Below are positions 1 to 8,926 of a DNA stretch of 64,000 nt, one piece after another. Source of the DNA: Phocaeicola_A sp963652075. GTDB taxonomy: Bacteria; Bacteroidota; Bacteroidia; Bacteroidales; Bacteroidaceae. The stretch is taken from positions 1 through 64,000 of the forward strand of contig CAVJRQ010000065.1 of the NCBI GenBank assembly GCA_963652075.1, written 5' to 3'. Position numbers and translations under genes: made by a program. The number at the start of each line of letters is the position of its first letter. Position 1 is the first letter of the stretch. The notes beneath the pieces were generated by a model. That model did no database searches. It saw nothing but the letters and a program-made list of their open reading frames with translations, and was not told where the DNA came from.

Positions 1-47
1 ATTTCTTTACTTTTTAAAGTGTTAAAACGGTGTAAAGTAAATCTGTA

Positions 48-96
48 CTAAGTCATTCATCGGGCAACGTAAGTACTTGCGTGGACACACGTAAGG
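48..96 (+). repeat. Repeat element copy A: remnant of 22-bp palindrome array
   Basis: One good unit (GTAAGTACTT at 69-78) is followed exactly 22 bp later by the GTAAGG end cap (91-96), as in the three larger copies in this window. A decayed unit can be seen at 48-57 followed by TTCATCGGG. No terminal inverted repeat is visible, so this is either a remnant or a copy whose other end is outside the window. It begins 17 bp past the stop codon of the leftward kinase gene. Bases 1-47 hold AT-rich sequence in which I see nothing else. Confidence 0.75.
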
Positions 97-113
97 TCAC
101 ACCTTTGAAGATG

Positions 114-872
114 TCAGTATTCGATACGGAAGGGAATCCTGTGCTTTCTGCCGTAGCGATGCCAAAAGGCGCTTCGGAGTTTCATGGCGTAGGCTACGGA
201 TTCATCGGGGTCGGCATTGCGTAACGTGGCGTATTCACGGACAAGTACTTCGGTAAATCCTTTCGGACCCCAAAAGCGCGTCAAGCTGGCGATTCCTTTC
301 CGGACGGAAACCTTTCCGAAATACATGCGGTTGATGTCCACCAAAGAGAAATGATACTCTCCGTTCACTTTTTCCCACAGTATATTGCCTGGCGTAAAGT
401 CCTTGTGAAAGATGTCGTTCCGGTGAATCTGCACGGTGAAGCGTGCCAGTGATTTGGCCAATCCCTCATACTCTTCGGCAGGCGTGTCGTCTTTAAGGTC
501 TTTGAGGGTGTAGGGATAGTCGCTTTGTTTGGTGACGAGGTAGGAGTATCCGAGCAAACCGATGGCGTTGCGATTCTCAATGAGGGCGATGGCTTCAGGG
601 GTGTGGATGCCTTTGCCGTTCAACGGAAAGGTATAGGAATAGGCGCGCTGCCCCTTGGGCTTGCGGATGTTCCAAGAATAGACAAAGCGGTTGATGCCCT
701 GTGGCTTGTGAAACCTCTTCACGTTAACCTCCTCACCGTCGGGTGCGGAAATTACCCGGATGACGTTTCGTCCGCGGTAGGTTTCGCGTCCCATCTGTTC
801 GAAGTCCTTGGAGATGCGTTCAATGAAGCCTCTCAGATGCTCGTATTTTGGATTTATCTTTACCTCTGTCAT
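114..872 (-). CDS. Lipopolysaccharide kinase family protein (WaaP/InaA-like)
   Basis: This 252-residue protein has a small kinase-like fold. A catalytic-loop motif, HKDFTPGNIL, lies near residue 155, and a metal-binding segment VDINR stands where protein kinases have DFG. Both fit the WaaP/InaA/Kdo-kinase group, which phosphorylates sugars of the lipopolysaccharide core on the cytoplasmic side. There is no signal peptide or membrane segment. It lies downstream of serS in the same direction, but a strong hairpin-plus-U terminator separates them, so read-through or its own weak promoter must drive it. The actual acceptor sugar cannot be read from the sequence. The family call is fairly sure, the substrate is inferred. 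Confidence 0.75.
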   Translation of the reverse strand: MTEVKINPKYEHLRGFIERISKDFEQMGRETYRGRNVIRVISAPDGEEVNVKRFHKPQGINRFVYSWNIRKPKGQRAYSYTFPLNGKGIHTPEAIALIENRNAIGLLGYSYLVTKQSDYPYTLKDLKDDTPAEEYEGLAKSLARFTVQIHRNDIFHKDFTPGNILWEKVNGEYHFSLVDINRMYFGKVSVRKGIASLTRFWGPKGFTEVLVREYATLRNADPDESVAYAMKLRSAFWHRYGRKHRIPFRIEY

Positions 873-875
873 AGG

Positions 876-916
876 ATATAAAAACGCTACGGCACGCTCT
901 GGGCGATACCGTAGCG
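876..916 (-). terminator. Rho-independent terminator after serS
   Basis: Read leftward, an 8-bp perfect stem (CGCTACGG, arms 909-916 and 885-892) with a 16-nt loop is followed directly by five U. It sits between the serS stop and the next gene's ATG. Confidence 0.8.
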
Positions 917-941
917 CTCACTTGCAAGTTTCGTATCTGAT

Positions 942-2216
942 TTAGTCTATCACCTCGAATCCGCAGTAGGGAACCAAAGCCTTCGGCAAGCGGATGCCTT
1001 CAGGGGTCTGGTTGTTCTCCAACAGAGCGGCTACGATACGCGGCAAGGCAAGAGCGGAGCCGTTCAACGTGTGACAAAGTTCGGTCTTCTTGTCCGCTGT
1101 GCGGTAGCGGCATTTCAGACGGTTGGCTTGATAACTGTCGAAGTTGGATACGGAGCTAACCTCCAGCCAGCGTTTCTGTGCGGCGGAGAACACCTCGAAG
1201 TCGAAGCAGATAGAGGAGGTGAAACTCATGTCGCCTCCGCACAGGCGCAAGATGCGGTACGGAAGTTCCAGTTTGCGGAGCAAGCCTTCCACGTGCGCCA
1301 ACATCTCCTTGTGGGACTCTTTGGAGTGTTGAGGCGTATCGATGCGTACAATTTCCACTTTGGAGAATTCGTGCAGACGGTTCAGACCCCGCACGTCTTT
1401 GCCATAAGAACCTGCCTCGCGACGGAAACACTCTGTGTAGGCGCAGTTCTTGATGGGCAACTCCTTTTCGTCCAGAATGACATCCCGATAGATATTGGTT
1501 ACGGGGACTTCGGCGGTAGGAATCAAGTAAAGGTCGTCCAGGTTGCAGTGATACATCTGTCCCTCTTTGTCGGGCAACTGTCCCGTGCCATAGCCGGACG
1601 CTTGGTTGACAACCGTAGGAGGCATGATTTCAAGATAGCCGGCCGCACGGGCTTCGTCGAGGAAGAAGTTGATAAGGGCTCTCTGCAAGCGGGCACCTTT
1701 TCCTTTATATACAGGGAATCCAGCTCCCGTAATCTTCACACCCAACTCGAAGTCTATCAGGTCATACTTCTTCGCCAGTTCCCAGTGGGGAAGAGCGTCA
1801 GCGGGAAGGTCGGGTATAGTCCCGTCCATTTTCTCCACTACATTGTCTTCTGCACCGAAACCTTCGGGAACCTCTTCGTAGGGAACGTTAGGTATGGTAT
1901 ATAAGAGCGCTTGCATGTCAGCGGCGGCTCCGTCCATCTCCTCTTGGAGTGACTTGTTCGTATTCTTCAGTTCGCTGACACGTGCCTTGGCGTTTTCGGC
2001 TTCGTCCTTCTTGCCTTCTTTCATCAGCGACCCGATGGATTTGGACAAGGCGTTCACTTCCGCCAGGTTCTTGTCCAGGGCGTTTTGTGAACTACGGCGT
2101 TTGTTGTTCAGTTCAATTACTTGCGCAATAACCTCTTTTGCGTCTTTAAAATGCTTTTTCTCAAGACCGCGGATAACCTCGTCCGTGTTTTCTGTAATTT
2201 GTTTGATGGTAAGCAT
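942..2216 (-). CDS. serS: Serine--tRNA ligase
   Basis: Full-length class II seryl-tRNA synthetase of 424 residues, which charges tRNA-Ser and also makes Ser-tRNA-Sec where that is used. The first 110 residues are rich in Lys, Glu and Leu and fit the tRNA-binding coiled-coil arm. Motif 2 is visible in FRREAGSYGKDVRGLNRLHE, and motif 3 in LNGSALALPRIVAALLENNQ near the C-terminus. The TAEVP segment binds the serine substrate. The gene has its own downstream terminator and is 66 bp from the end of uxuA. Nothing unusual is seen. Confidence 0.98.
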   Translation of the reverse strand: MLTIKQITENTDEVIRGLEKKHFKDAKEVIAQVIELNNKRRSSQNALDKNLAEVNALSKSIGSLMKEGKKDEAENAKARVSELKNTNKSLQEEMDGAAADMQALLYTIPNVPYEEVPEGFGAEDNVVEKMDGTIPDLPADALPHWELAKKYDLIDFELGVKITGAGFPVYKGKGARLQRALINFFLDEARAAGYLEIMPPTVVNQASGYGTGQLPDKEGQMYHCNLDDLYLIPTAEVPVTNIYRDVILDEKELPIKNCAYTECFRREAGSYGKDVRGLNRLHEFSKVEIVRIDTPQHSKESHKEMLAHVEGLLRKLELPYRILRLCGGDMSFTSSICFDFEVFSAAQKRWLEVSSVSNFDSYQANRLKCRYRTADKKTELCHTLNGSALALPRIVAALLENNQTPEGIRLPKALVPYCGFEVID

Positions 2217-2282
2217 ATCTCTTTATCAGATTAGAAAATTTCCTATATATAATGTATAAAACGTTCGTCCCTCAGACCTCTC

Positions 2283-3455
2283 TTATTGGAACAACGATTT
2301 GGCAATTCCCATTTCCAGTCCGCGCAGCTCCGCCAGTCCGCGCAAGCGGCCCAGGCATGAATAGCCGGGGTTGGTCTTTTTCTTCAAGTCGTCAATCATC
2401 TGGTGTCCGTGGTCGGGACGCATGGGGATAGACACCTTGAGGCGTTGCTGCAGGGTGAGGAAAGCCTTCATCACGTTATACATGTCCATGTTGCCCTCCA
2501 AGTGGTTGGCTTCGTAGAAGTTTCCCTCGTCATCACGTTGCGTGCTGCGCAGATGAACGAAGTAGACGCGGTCGCCAAGACGTTCCATCATTCCCGCCAA
2601 ATCATTGTCTGCACGCACGCCCAAAGAACCGGTGCAGAGGCAAAGACCGTTGGATTTATTGGGAACGGCTTCCACCAACTTGTTGAAGTCCGACTCCGTA
2701 CTCATGATACGCGGGAGACCAAGAATGGTGTAAGGCGGGTCGTCCGGGTGGATGGCCAGTTTGACACCTACCTCATCGGCTACGGGAGCTATCTCTTTCA
2801 GGAAGAAAATCAGGTTGGAACGCAACTTCTCCGCGTCAATGTCTTGGTAGCGGTTCAGTGCTTCCTGAAACTGCTCCACTGTGAAACTTTCCTCTGAACC
2901 GGGCAGTCCGGCAATCATGTTGCGTACGAGCAGTTGTTTGTCATCCTCGCTCATTTTCTCATAACGGGCCTTTGCCTTCGCCTTGTCCGCTTCGGAGTAA
3001 TCCTTTTCAGCCCCGGGACGTTTCAGGATAAACAGGTCGAAAGCAACGAAAGCGGCACGCTCAAAACGCAGAGCCTTTGAACCATCCGGCAGGGTGTACG
3101 CCAGGTCCGTACGGGTCCAGTCGAGTACGGGCATGAAGTTGTAGGTGACGACCATGATGCCGCACTGGGCCAGGTTGCGTATGCTTTGTTTGTAGTTCTC
3201 GATGTAGCGCATGAAGTCGCCGGTCTGTGTCTTGATATGTTCGTGTACGGGGATACTCTCCACGACAGACCAGGTGAGACCCACCTCTTCTATTGTCTTC
3301 TTGCGTTTCATAATCTCCTCCACTGTCCATACCTCACCGTTGGGGATGTGGTGCAGGGCATTGACGATGCCGGTTGCTCCGGCTTGCTTGATGTCCCACA
3401 GACTGACCGGGTCATTCGGCCCGTACCAGCGCCATGTTTGTTCACATAAATACAT
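2283..3455 (-). CDS. uxuA: Mannonate dehydratase
   Basis: UxuA converts D-mannonate to 2-keto-3-deoxygluconate in the glucuronate branch of hexuronate breakdown, in the cytoplasm. The 390-residue length is normal for the family. Recognisable segments include the N-terminal TWRWYGPNDPVSL, the metal-site region AIHPDDPPYTILGLPRI, CLCTGSLGVRADND, and RPDHGHQMIDDL near the end. It stands alone between serS and the TPR gene, with a promoter of its own. The window's other sugar-acid genes concern galacturonate, so this gene serves the related glucuronate route and is not part of the pectin locus itself. Confidence 0.97.
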   Translation of the reverse strand: MYLCEQTWRWYGPNDPVSLWDIKQAGATGIVNALHHIPNGEVWTVEEIMKRKKTIEEVGLTWSVVESIPVHEHIKTQTGDFMRYIENYKQSIRNLAQCGIMVVTYNFMPVLDWTRTDLAYTLPDGSKALRFERAAFVAFDLFILKRPGAEKDYSEADKAKAKARYEKMSEDDKQLLVRNMIAGLPGSEESFTVEQFQEALNRYQDIDAEKLRSNLIFFLKEIAPVADEVGVKLAIHPDDPPYTILGLPRIMSTESDFNKLVEAVPNKSNGLCLCTGSLGVRADNDLAGMMERLGDRVYFVHLRSTQRDDEGNFYEANHLEGNMDMYNVMKAFLTLQQRLKVSIPMRPDHGHQMIDDLKKKTNPGYSCLGRLRGLAELRGLEMGIAKSLFQ

Positions 3456-3497
3456 ATGGTATTTCTCTTAAAAGTAATTTACTCAGTAGATTTGTTG

Positions 3498-3529
3498 CAA
3501 AATTAGAATGAATGATTCACATAGGCAAT
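3498..3529 (-). promoter_or_regulatory. Promoter for uxuA
   Basis: On the minus strand a -7 element TAATTTTG (3498-3505) lies 20 bp from ATTG (3526-3529), close to the Bacteroides consensus TTTG-N19/21-TAnnTTTG. The predicted leader is about 35-40 nt. Confidence 0.5.
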
Positions 3530-3552
3530 AAATGATTGCAGATTCGTTTTCG

Positions 3553-5259
3553 TCATTTGCAAAACTTTTCGATAAGGCTCTCCGCGTTAGGGTCGCCCTT
3601 CTCTTTTGCCTTCAAAAGATTGGCTTTGCCCTCCGCTTTCGAGCCTGTCTGGGTCTGGCAATAACCCAACATACGGTAGAAGTCGGCGTTGTCGGGAACC
3701 AGTTCCGTCCCTTTCTTGGCGGCTGCCATGGCTTCGTCCAACTGGTTGAACTTGATGTGCAACGAGGTTAGCTCCATCAGATAGAGCGGCTCTTCGGGGG
3801 CAAGTTCCACAGCTTTCTTTATGTCGTCCAACGCCTGTTGGTTCATGCGAATCTGCACCTCACTCTGCTCGCGCAAGAAATAGAATACGGCATTCGCACG
3901 TCCGTTGAGGAGCTTGTCATACTCGTTGTAGTCGGCAACCGCTTGCCGGTGCATCTTCAGGTCAGCCTTCATCTGTGCCCTTTGCAACAGGTAGGGAGCG
4001 GCTTTTACGGTGAGGGGCGTGCCGAAGAAATTGACGGTGCTGTCCATCAGCGCCAAAGCCTCTTCTTTCTGTCCCAGCAAATCCTTGCACTTGGCGGCGC
4101 TGAACAGACTCGTCTCGCTTACCATCTCCGATTGGTTGACCGTGGTATAGCAGTCGTAAGCCTCTTCGTACCTGTTCATTGCAAAAAGAATGTCGCCCTG
4201 TTGTTGCACATAGACCGGCTGCGGATGGATGGCAACGGCATCCTTGATGGTGGAAAGCGCCTTCTCCATATCCCAGTCTTTATACTTAAAATCAGAGAGC
4301 GCCACCTGTAGGTAGACTTTGCTCAAGTCGTAGAGCATGGCATCCTTTTGTGTGGTCATCTTCAGCGCTTTCTCAATGTCTTTCTCCGCGGCGGCATAGT
4401 GCGCCTCATCCTTGTAGTAGCTGATGTTGGCTGACGCACGACGGAAATATCCCTCTGCGCTGTTGGGAAACTCGGCGAGGAACTCGTCCAGCCGCTGCAA
4501 ATAGTCTTCCGCCTTCATGGACCCGGACAGCATATAGAGGTAGACCAACGCCTGGTCTTCTTTCTCGGGAAAACCTTTCTTGATGCCGATGCTGTTCAGG
4601 GCATGGTCGTTACCGGACAAGGCTGTCATGGAGAGACGGGAAACGAAAGGAACTCCCAAAGCATAGCTTTTTGTCTCTTTCTCAGAACCGCCCTTCTGAA
4701 TCATACCTACCGCATAGCCTTTGTCGTTTACCAACGGACAGTTGACCATCTTGTCCGTGGTGGCCAGTGTGAGCGTGTAGTATTTGTCACCGTTGTCAAT
4801 GTCGCTTACCTCTGAAACCTGTGCGCTTTGAGGCGTGGACTGCTTTTGGGTGGAGTAGGGAAGGAGGTAAAGCGTGGAGCCTTTGGTTGCCGCCGCTGAC
4901 TCAACGGTCAGTGCCGGGACGCTCTTTTCCGTTTTGACGCGAAACTTGACGACATCGTACATCTCGTTCGCTCCCAAAATGTATTCCACGTTATGTTGTT
5001 TGCCGTCCGCATCGATGACGACCGCCTTGTTCGCTCCTTTGAACAGGACGTAGTCGGACACGCCTTCTCCTTTCTCGCCGATGAAGAATCCATTGCCCGA
5101 ACCGATAATCTTATCGTTGTTGTCATAGGTGATGACGGAGAACACGGCTTTCTTTGCCTGCGTCACAGCCTTGGGCGTTTGTGCCACCCCGGCTGCCGCC
5201 ATGGACATTCCTACAATACACAATGTCAATCTATTCATAGTAGTAATTGTTTTTGTCAT
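3553..5259 (-). CDS. Secreted TPR protein with degenerate trypsin-like (pseudo-protease) domain
   Basis: A signal peptide ending near AAAGVAQ is followed by a trypsin/DegP-like domain (about residues 30-200) and then a long run of TPR-type helical repeats (about 230-568). In the protease part, the position of the usual catalytic His in NYHV reads DYVL, and the usual GNSGGP serine loop reads as KMVNCP. Only the Asp of the triad seems kept, in EMYDVV. The domain is therefore probably non-catalytic and may bind peptides or partners. The ATG overlaps the rlmB stop in ATGA, which supports translational coupling and this start. It is the last gene of the dnaN operon. Function beyond periplasmic scaffolding is unknown. 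Confidence 0.8.
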   Translation of the reverse strand: MTKTITTMNRLTLCIVGMSMAAAGVAQTPKAVTQAKKAVFSVITYDNNDKIIGSGNGFFIGEKGEGVSDYVLFKGANKAVVIDADGKQHNVEYILGANEMYDVVKFRVKTEKSVPALTVESAAATKGSTLYLLPYSTQKQSTPQSAQVSEVSDIDNGDKYYTLTLATTDKMVNCPLVNDKGYAVGMIQKGGSEKETKSYALGVPFVSRLSMTALSGNDHALNSIGIKKGFPEKEDQALVYLYMLSGSMKAEDYLQRLDEFLAEFPNSAEGYFRRASANISYYKDEAHYAAAEKDIEKALKMTTQKDAMLYDLSKVYLQVALSDFKYKDWDMEKALSTIKDAVAIHPQPVYVQQQGDILFAMNRYEEAYDCYTTVNQSEMVSETSLFSAAKCKDLLGQKEEALALMDSTVNFFGTPLTVKAAPYLLQRAQMKADLKMHRQAVADYNEYDKLLNGRANAVFYFLREQSEVQIRMNQQALDDIKKAVELAPEEPLYLMELTSLHIKFNQLDEAMAAAKKGTELVPDNADFYRMLGYCQTQTGSKAEGKANLLKAKEKGDPNAESLIEKFCK

Positions 5260-6008
5260 TCTTGTTTAAATCCCCGTTGGCGTATCGCCTCATAGATGAG
5301 GATGCCCGCCGCCACCGATACGTTGAGCGACTCGATGTTGCCGAACATCGGTATCTTTATCCATTCGTCGCAGAGCGCGAGGTGCTCATCGGGAATGCCC
5401 GTGTCCTCGGCACCCATAATGATGCACACCGGGTCTTTATAGTTGGCCTGTGTGTAGTCATAATCGCCGTCCTCGGTAGCCGCCACAATCTTGAAGCCGC
5501 TGTTCTTCAGAAACTTTATCGTGGTGGCAAGATTCTGCTCACGACACACGGGCAGTGTGTGCAACGCTCCTGCGGAAGTCTTGATGGCATCCGCGTTCAC
5601 GCTGACGCTGTTCTTGGCGGGAATGATGACGGCATCCACGCCGGCGCAGTTGCACGTACGCGCTATGGCTCCGAAGTTGCGCACGTCCGTCAGTCCGTCG
5701 AGCATCATCAGTATCGGGCTTTTGCCTGCTTCGAACATCGTGGGCACAAGGTCCTCGATGTGTTGGTAGGTGATGGCGGAGATGAATGCCACCACTCCTT
5801 GATGGTTCTTGCGCGTGATGCGGTTGATGCGTTCCACGGGCACCCGCTGCACGGGTATCAGTGTCCCTTTGAGGGCAGCGAACAGCTCTTTGGACAGGTC
5901 GCTCTGCATGTCCCGCTTCACCAATATCTTGTCTATCTCCTTTCCGGCTTCGATGGCCTCGATGACCGCCCTCACGCCGAATATCATTTCATTCTTTTCC
6001 GTAAACAT
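5256..6008 (-). CDS. rlmB: 23S rRNA 2'-O-methyltransferase, TrmH/SpoU family (RlmB-like)
   Basis: This 250-residue SPOUT-class enzyme has an N-terminal substrate-binding domain starting with FGVRAVIEAIEAGKEIDKIL and a C-terminal knotted methyltransferase domain. The three family motifs are present: NFGAIARTCNCAGVD, CIIMGAEDTGIP and IPMFGNIESLNVSVAAGILI. RlmB methylates the 2'-O of G2251 in 23S rRNA, in the peptidyl-transferase centre. The N-terminal domain favours RlmB over other TrmH enzymes, but the exact target base is inferred. It lies 9 bp after recN and overlaps the TPR gene by 4 bp. Confidence 0.9.
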   Translation of the reverse strand: MFTEKNEMIFGVRAVIEAIEAGKEIDKILVKRDMQSDLSKELFAALKGTLIPVQRVPVERINRITRKNHQGVVAFISAITYQHIEDLVPTMFEAGKSPILMMLDGLTDVRNFGAIARTCNCAGVDAVIIPAKNSVSVNADAIKTSAGALHTLPVCREQNLATTIKFLKNSGFKIVAATEDGDYDYTQANYKDPVCIIMGAEDTGIPDEHLALCDEWIKIPMFGNIESLNVSVAAGILIYEAIRQRGFKQE

Positions 6009-6017
6009 GTCCGTTAT

Positions 6018-7688
6018 TTAATTGTTTGCGTGTCCCAACAGAGCCTTGGCATTGTTGATGGCAGCCTCCGACAGTGTGCTGCCGCTCAACATCTGCGCCA
6101 GTTCCATGACACGTTGTTCTTCGTTAAGCAAATCGATGTGGCTGGTCGTTCCGCCCTCTTCGTCCCGCTTGTATACTTTATAATGGATGTCGCCTAAGGC
6201 GGCAATCTGGGGCAGGTGGGTGATGCTGACTATCTGGTGGCCGTTGCCGCTCATCTCTTTCATGATGTGTGCCATTTTCTCGGCTATCTCACCGGAGACT
6301 CCCGTGTCTATCTCGTCAAAGATAATGGTAGGCAAGTGCATGACTCCCGCAATCATGGCTTTCAACGAAAGCATTACACGGGCTATTTCACCGCCGGAAG
6401 CGATGGAAGCTACCGGTTGCAACATGCTGTTTTTGTTTGCCGAGAAGAGAAACACAATCCGGTCCATGCCGGATGCTTCCGGTTCAGCCGTCGGTTCCAA
6501 CTTCACTTGGAATTTCACGTTGGGCATACCTAAGAGCGTGAGTCGATTCATCATCTCCTGTTCTATCTTTTGTCCGCTTGCGCTTCGCTTGGCGGTCAGC
6601 TTTTTTGCTTCACTTAGCAGTTGTTTATGGAGCTCCTCCTTTTGTTGTGTCAGTTCAGCTATGACATCATCGCCGGTGGTGATGGCATTGAGTTGTGAGC
6701 GACAGTTCTCTGCAATTCCCAACAGTTGGTCGATGGTGTCCACATGATGTTTCTGTTGCAGCGAATAGACGAGGTTGAGCCGTTCGTTAACCGCTTCCAA
6801 TCGTTCGGGGCTGAAAGAAATCTCTTCGTTGCAGCGATCCACCTCCATCCCGATATCTTTCATCTCTATGTAGCAACTCTCCATACGGTTGGCCAACTCT
6901 TCGGTTGCCGGATAGATGTCCCGCAGTCCGTGCAGACTGTTGAGCACCTCTTTGATGGCCTGCAAGACCCCTTGTTCATCGCCATTCAGGATGGAGCTTA
7001 CCTTATAGAATTGTTCTTTTATCTCTTCCGCATGGCTCAGCAAGTCCATTTCTTGTTCCAATGCTTCCTGTTCGCCGGCCTGTAGCTTGGCCTCGTCCAG
7101 TTGCGAAAGTTGGAATTGCAGGTAATCTTCGTCAGCCTTGTTTCGCTGGCTCTCCTCGATGGTACGCTGTAACCTGGAGCAGCAGTCGCGATAGTTTGTG
7201 TAGAGCGATTTGTAAGCACTTAACTCTTTGGTGTCAGATGCCATCAAGTCGACAATCCGCAACTGGAAGTCCTCGTTGTTGAGGAGGAGGTTCTGATGTT
7301 GTGAGTGGATGTCAATCAGTCTATCGCCTAAGTCCTTCATCTGGCTCAGCGTGACGGGAGAGTCGTTGACGTAGGCTCGACTTTTGCCTGAAGCCTGTAT
7401 TTCGCGCCGCAGGATGCACACGTCTCCGTCGTATTGCAGGTCGTTCTCCTCGAAGTAATGTTCCATCTGATAGGCGGAGATGTTGAATTCACCCTCCACG
7501 ACGCATTTCGTCTCTCCGTTTCGGATAGCCTTCGCGTCGGCCCGTTGTCCCAGGAGCAGTCCGATAGCTCCCAGAATAATGGATTTTCCCGCTCCCGTTT
7601 CGCCTGTTATGACAGAGAATCCCTCTTTGAACTGGATATGGAGTTGGTCAATCAGTGCGTAATGTTCAATAGATAATGATTGTAGCAT
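6018..7688 (-). CDS. recN: DNA repair protein RecN
   Basis: RecN is an SMC-like ATPase acting early in double-strand break repair. The 556-residue protein has an N-terminal Walker A motif GETGAGKSIILGAIGLLLG, a central coiled-coil region (about residues 150-370), an ABC signature SGGEIARVMLSLKAMI, and Walker B IIFDEIDTGVSGE with a following ITHLPQIAALGD D-loop/His region. Length and layout are standard. It lies 15 bp after coaBC and 9 bp before rlmB in the leftward operon. Confidence 0.97.
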   Translation of the reverse strand: MLQSLSIEHYALIDQLHIQFKEGFSVITGETGAGKSIILGAIGLLLGQRADAKAIRNGETKCVVEGEFNISAYQMEHYFEENDLQYDGDVCILRREIQASGKSRAYVNDSPVTLSQMKDLGDRLIDIHSQHQNLLLNNEDFQLRIVDLMASDTKELSAYKSLYTNYRDCCSRLQRTIEESQRNKADEDYLQFQLSQLDEAKLQAGEQEALEQEMDLLSHAEEIKEQFYKVSSILNGDEQGVLQAIKEVLNSLHGLRDIYPATEELANRMESCYIEMKDIGMEVDRCNEEISFSPERLEAVNERLNLVYSLQQKHHVDTIDQLLGIAENCRSQLNAITTGDDVIAELTQQKEELHKQLLSEAKKLTAKRSASGQKIEQEMMNRLTLLGMPNVKFQVKLEPTAEPEASGMDRIVFLFSANKNSMLQPVASIASGGEIARVMLSLKAMIAGVMHLPTIIFDEIDTGVSGEIAEKMAHIMKEMSGNGHQIVSITHLPQIAALGDIHYKVYKRDEEGGTTSHIDLLNEEQRVMELAQMLSGSTLSEAAINNAKALLGHANN

Positions 7689-7703
7689 AAATGCGTTTCT
7701 CCT

Positions 7704-8909
7704 TTATTTCTTCGACAGTAGCGTGTCGCACAGGCGGTCGACGATGTCCACAGCCACCTCGGTCTTGGGCTTCAACGGGAAGTCCGTCTTGCCGGAAGTG
7801 TCAACGATAGTGATTTGGTTGGTGTCGTAACGAAATCCTGCCCCTTTGTTGTTAAGTGAGTTGAGCACGATGAAGTCGAAGTTTTTCCGTTTGAGCTTAT
7901 CCTGTGCGTGTTGCAACTCTTGGTCGGTTTCCAAGGCGAATCCCACGAGAACCTGTTTCGTCGTCTTGGTCTTTCCAAGGGCTGCCGCAATGTCTTCGGT
8001 CGGCTTCAAGCGTAAGACCAAATCGTCGTTCAGCCGTTTTATCTTCTTGTCTGCCTGCTGTTCCGGAGTGAAGTCTGCAACCGCCGCGCACAGTATGGCG
8101 GCATCCATAGCCGGGAAAGCCTCTTTGGACGCTGACGCCATCTCTCCGGCAGACTCTACGTGTAGGGTCTGTATGGCGGGGTGGTTGGCTGTCATCTGCA
8201 CAGGTCCGCTTACTAACGTTACCATCGCTCCTCGTCTGGCGCACTCTTCGGCCAAAGCATAACCCATCTTGCCGGATGAATAATTGCCGATGAAGCGAAC
8301 GGGGTCAATCTTCTCATAGGTCGGTCCGGCGGTAATCAGTATCTTCTTTCCGCTGAGATCCTCACATTGGCTGAAGTAGTCATCAAGTACCCGGATGATG
8401 TTTTCGGGTTCCTCCATGCGTCCTTTGCCAACCAAATGGCTGGCCAGTTCGCCTTCCGTCGGCTCGATGATACGGTTGCCGTATGAACGGAGTGTTTGCA
8501 GATTGCGCTGTGTGGAAGGATGACGGAACATGTCCAAGTCCATAGCGGGTGCGACGAAGACGGGAGCCTTCATGGAAAGGTATGTCGTAACCAACATATT
8601 ATCCGCTACGCCGTTGGCCATCTTCCCAATGGTGGAGGCAGTGGCAGGAGCTATCACCATGGCATCCGCCCACAGACCCAAATCCACGTGGCTGTGCCAT
8701 GTGCCGTCCCGTTGCGCGAAGAACTCGCTTATGACGGGTTTACTGGTCAGTGCCGACAAGGTTATGGGGGTGATGAACTCCTTTCCGGCCGGTGTGATGA
8801 CTGTCTGTACTTCCGCTCCTCGCTTTATCAGACCCCGAATGAGTATGGCGGCCTTGTACGCTGCAATACTTCCGGTTATGCCCAAAACAATCTTTTTCCC
8901 TTGTAACAT
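7704..8909 (-). CDS. coaBC: Bifunctional phosphopantothenoylcysteine decarboxylase / phosphopantothenate--cysteine ligase
   Basis: CoaBC carries out two successive steps of coenzyme A synthesis. The N-terminal flavoprotein decarboxylase half (about 1-185) shows GITGSIAAYKA, the catalytic His in WHSHVDLG, ADAMVIAPATA, and PAMDLDMF in the place of the usual PxMNxxMW. The C-terminal ligase half (about 190-401) shows ITAGPTYEKIDPVRFIGNYS, SSGKMGYALA and CAAVADF with the KKIKR lysine segment. At 401 residues it is full length. It is placed between a DnaQ-like exonuclease and recN, with gaps of 15-20 bp on each side. Confidence 0.97.
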   Translation of the reverse strand: MLQGKKIVLGITGSIAAYKAAILIRGLIKRGAEVQTVITPAGKEFITPITLSALTSKPVISEFFAQRDGTWHSHVDLGLWADAMVIAPATASTIGKMANGVADNMLVTTYLSMKAPVFVAPAMDLDMFRHPSTQRNLQTLRSYGNRIIEPTEGELASHLVGKGRMEEPENIIRVLDDYFSQCEDLSGKKILITAGPTYEKIDPVRFIGNYSSGKMGYALAEECARRGAMVTLVSGPVQMTANHPAIQTLHVESAGEMASASKEAFPAMDAAILCAAVADFTPEQQADKKIKRLNDDLVLRLKPTEDIAAALGKTKTTKQVLVGFALETDQELQHAQDKLKRKNFDFIVLNSLNNKGAGFRYDTNQITIVDTSGKTDFPLKPKTEVAVDIVDRLCDTLLSKK

Positions 8910-8926
8910 CTTTATAGTCTTTGAGG

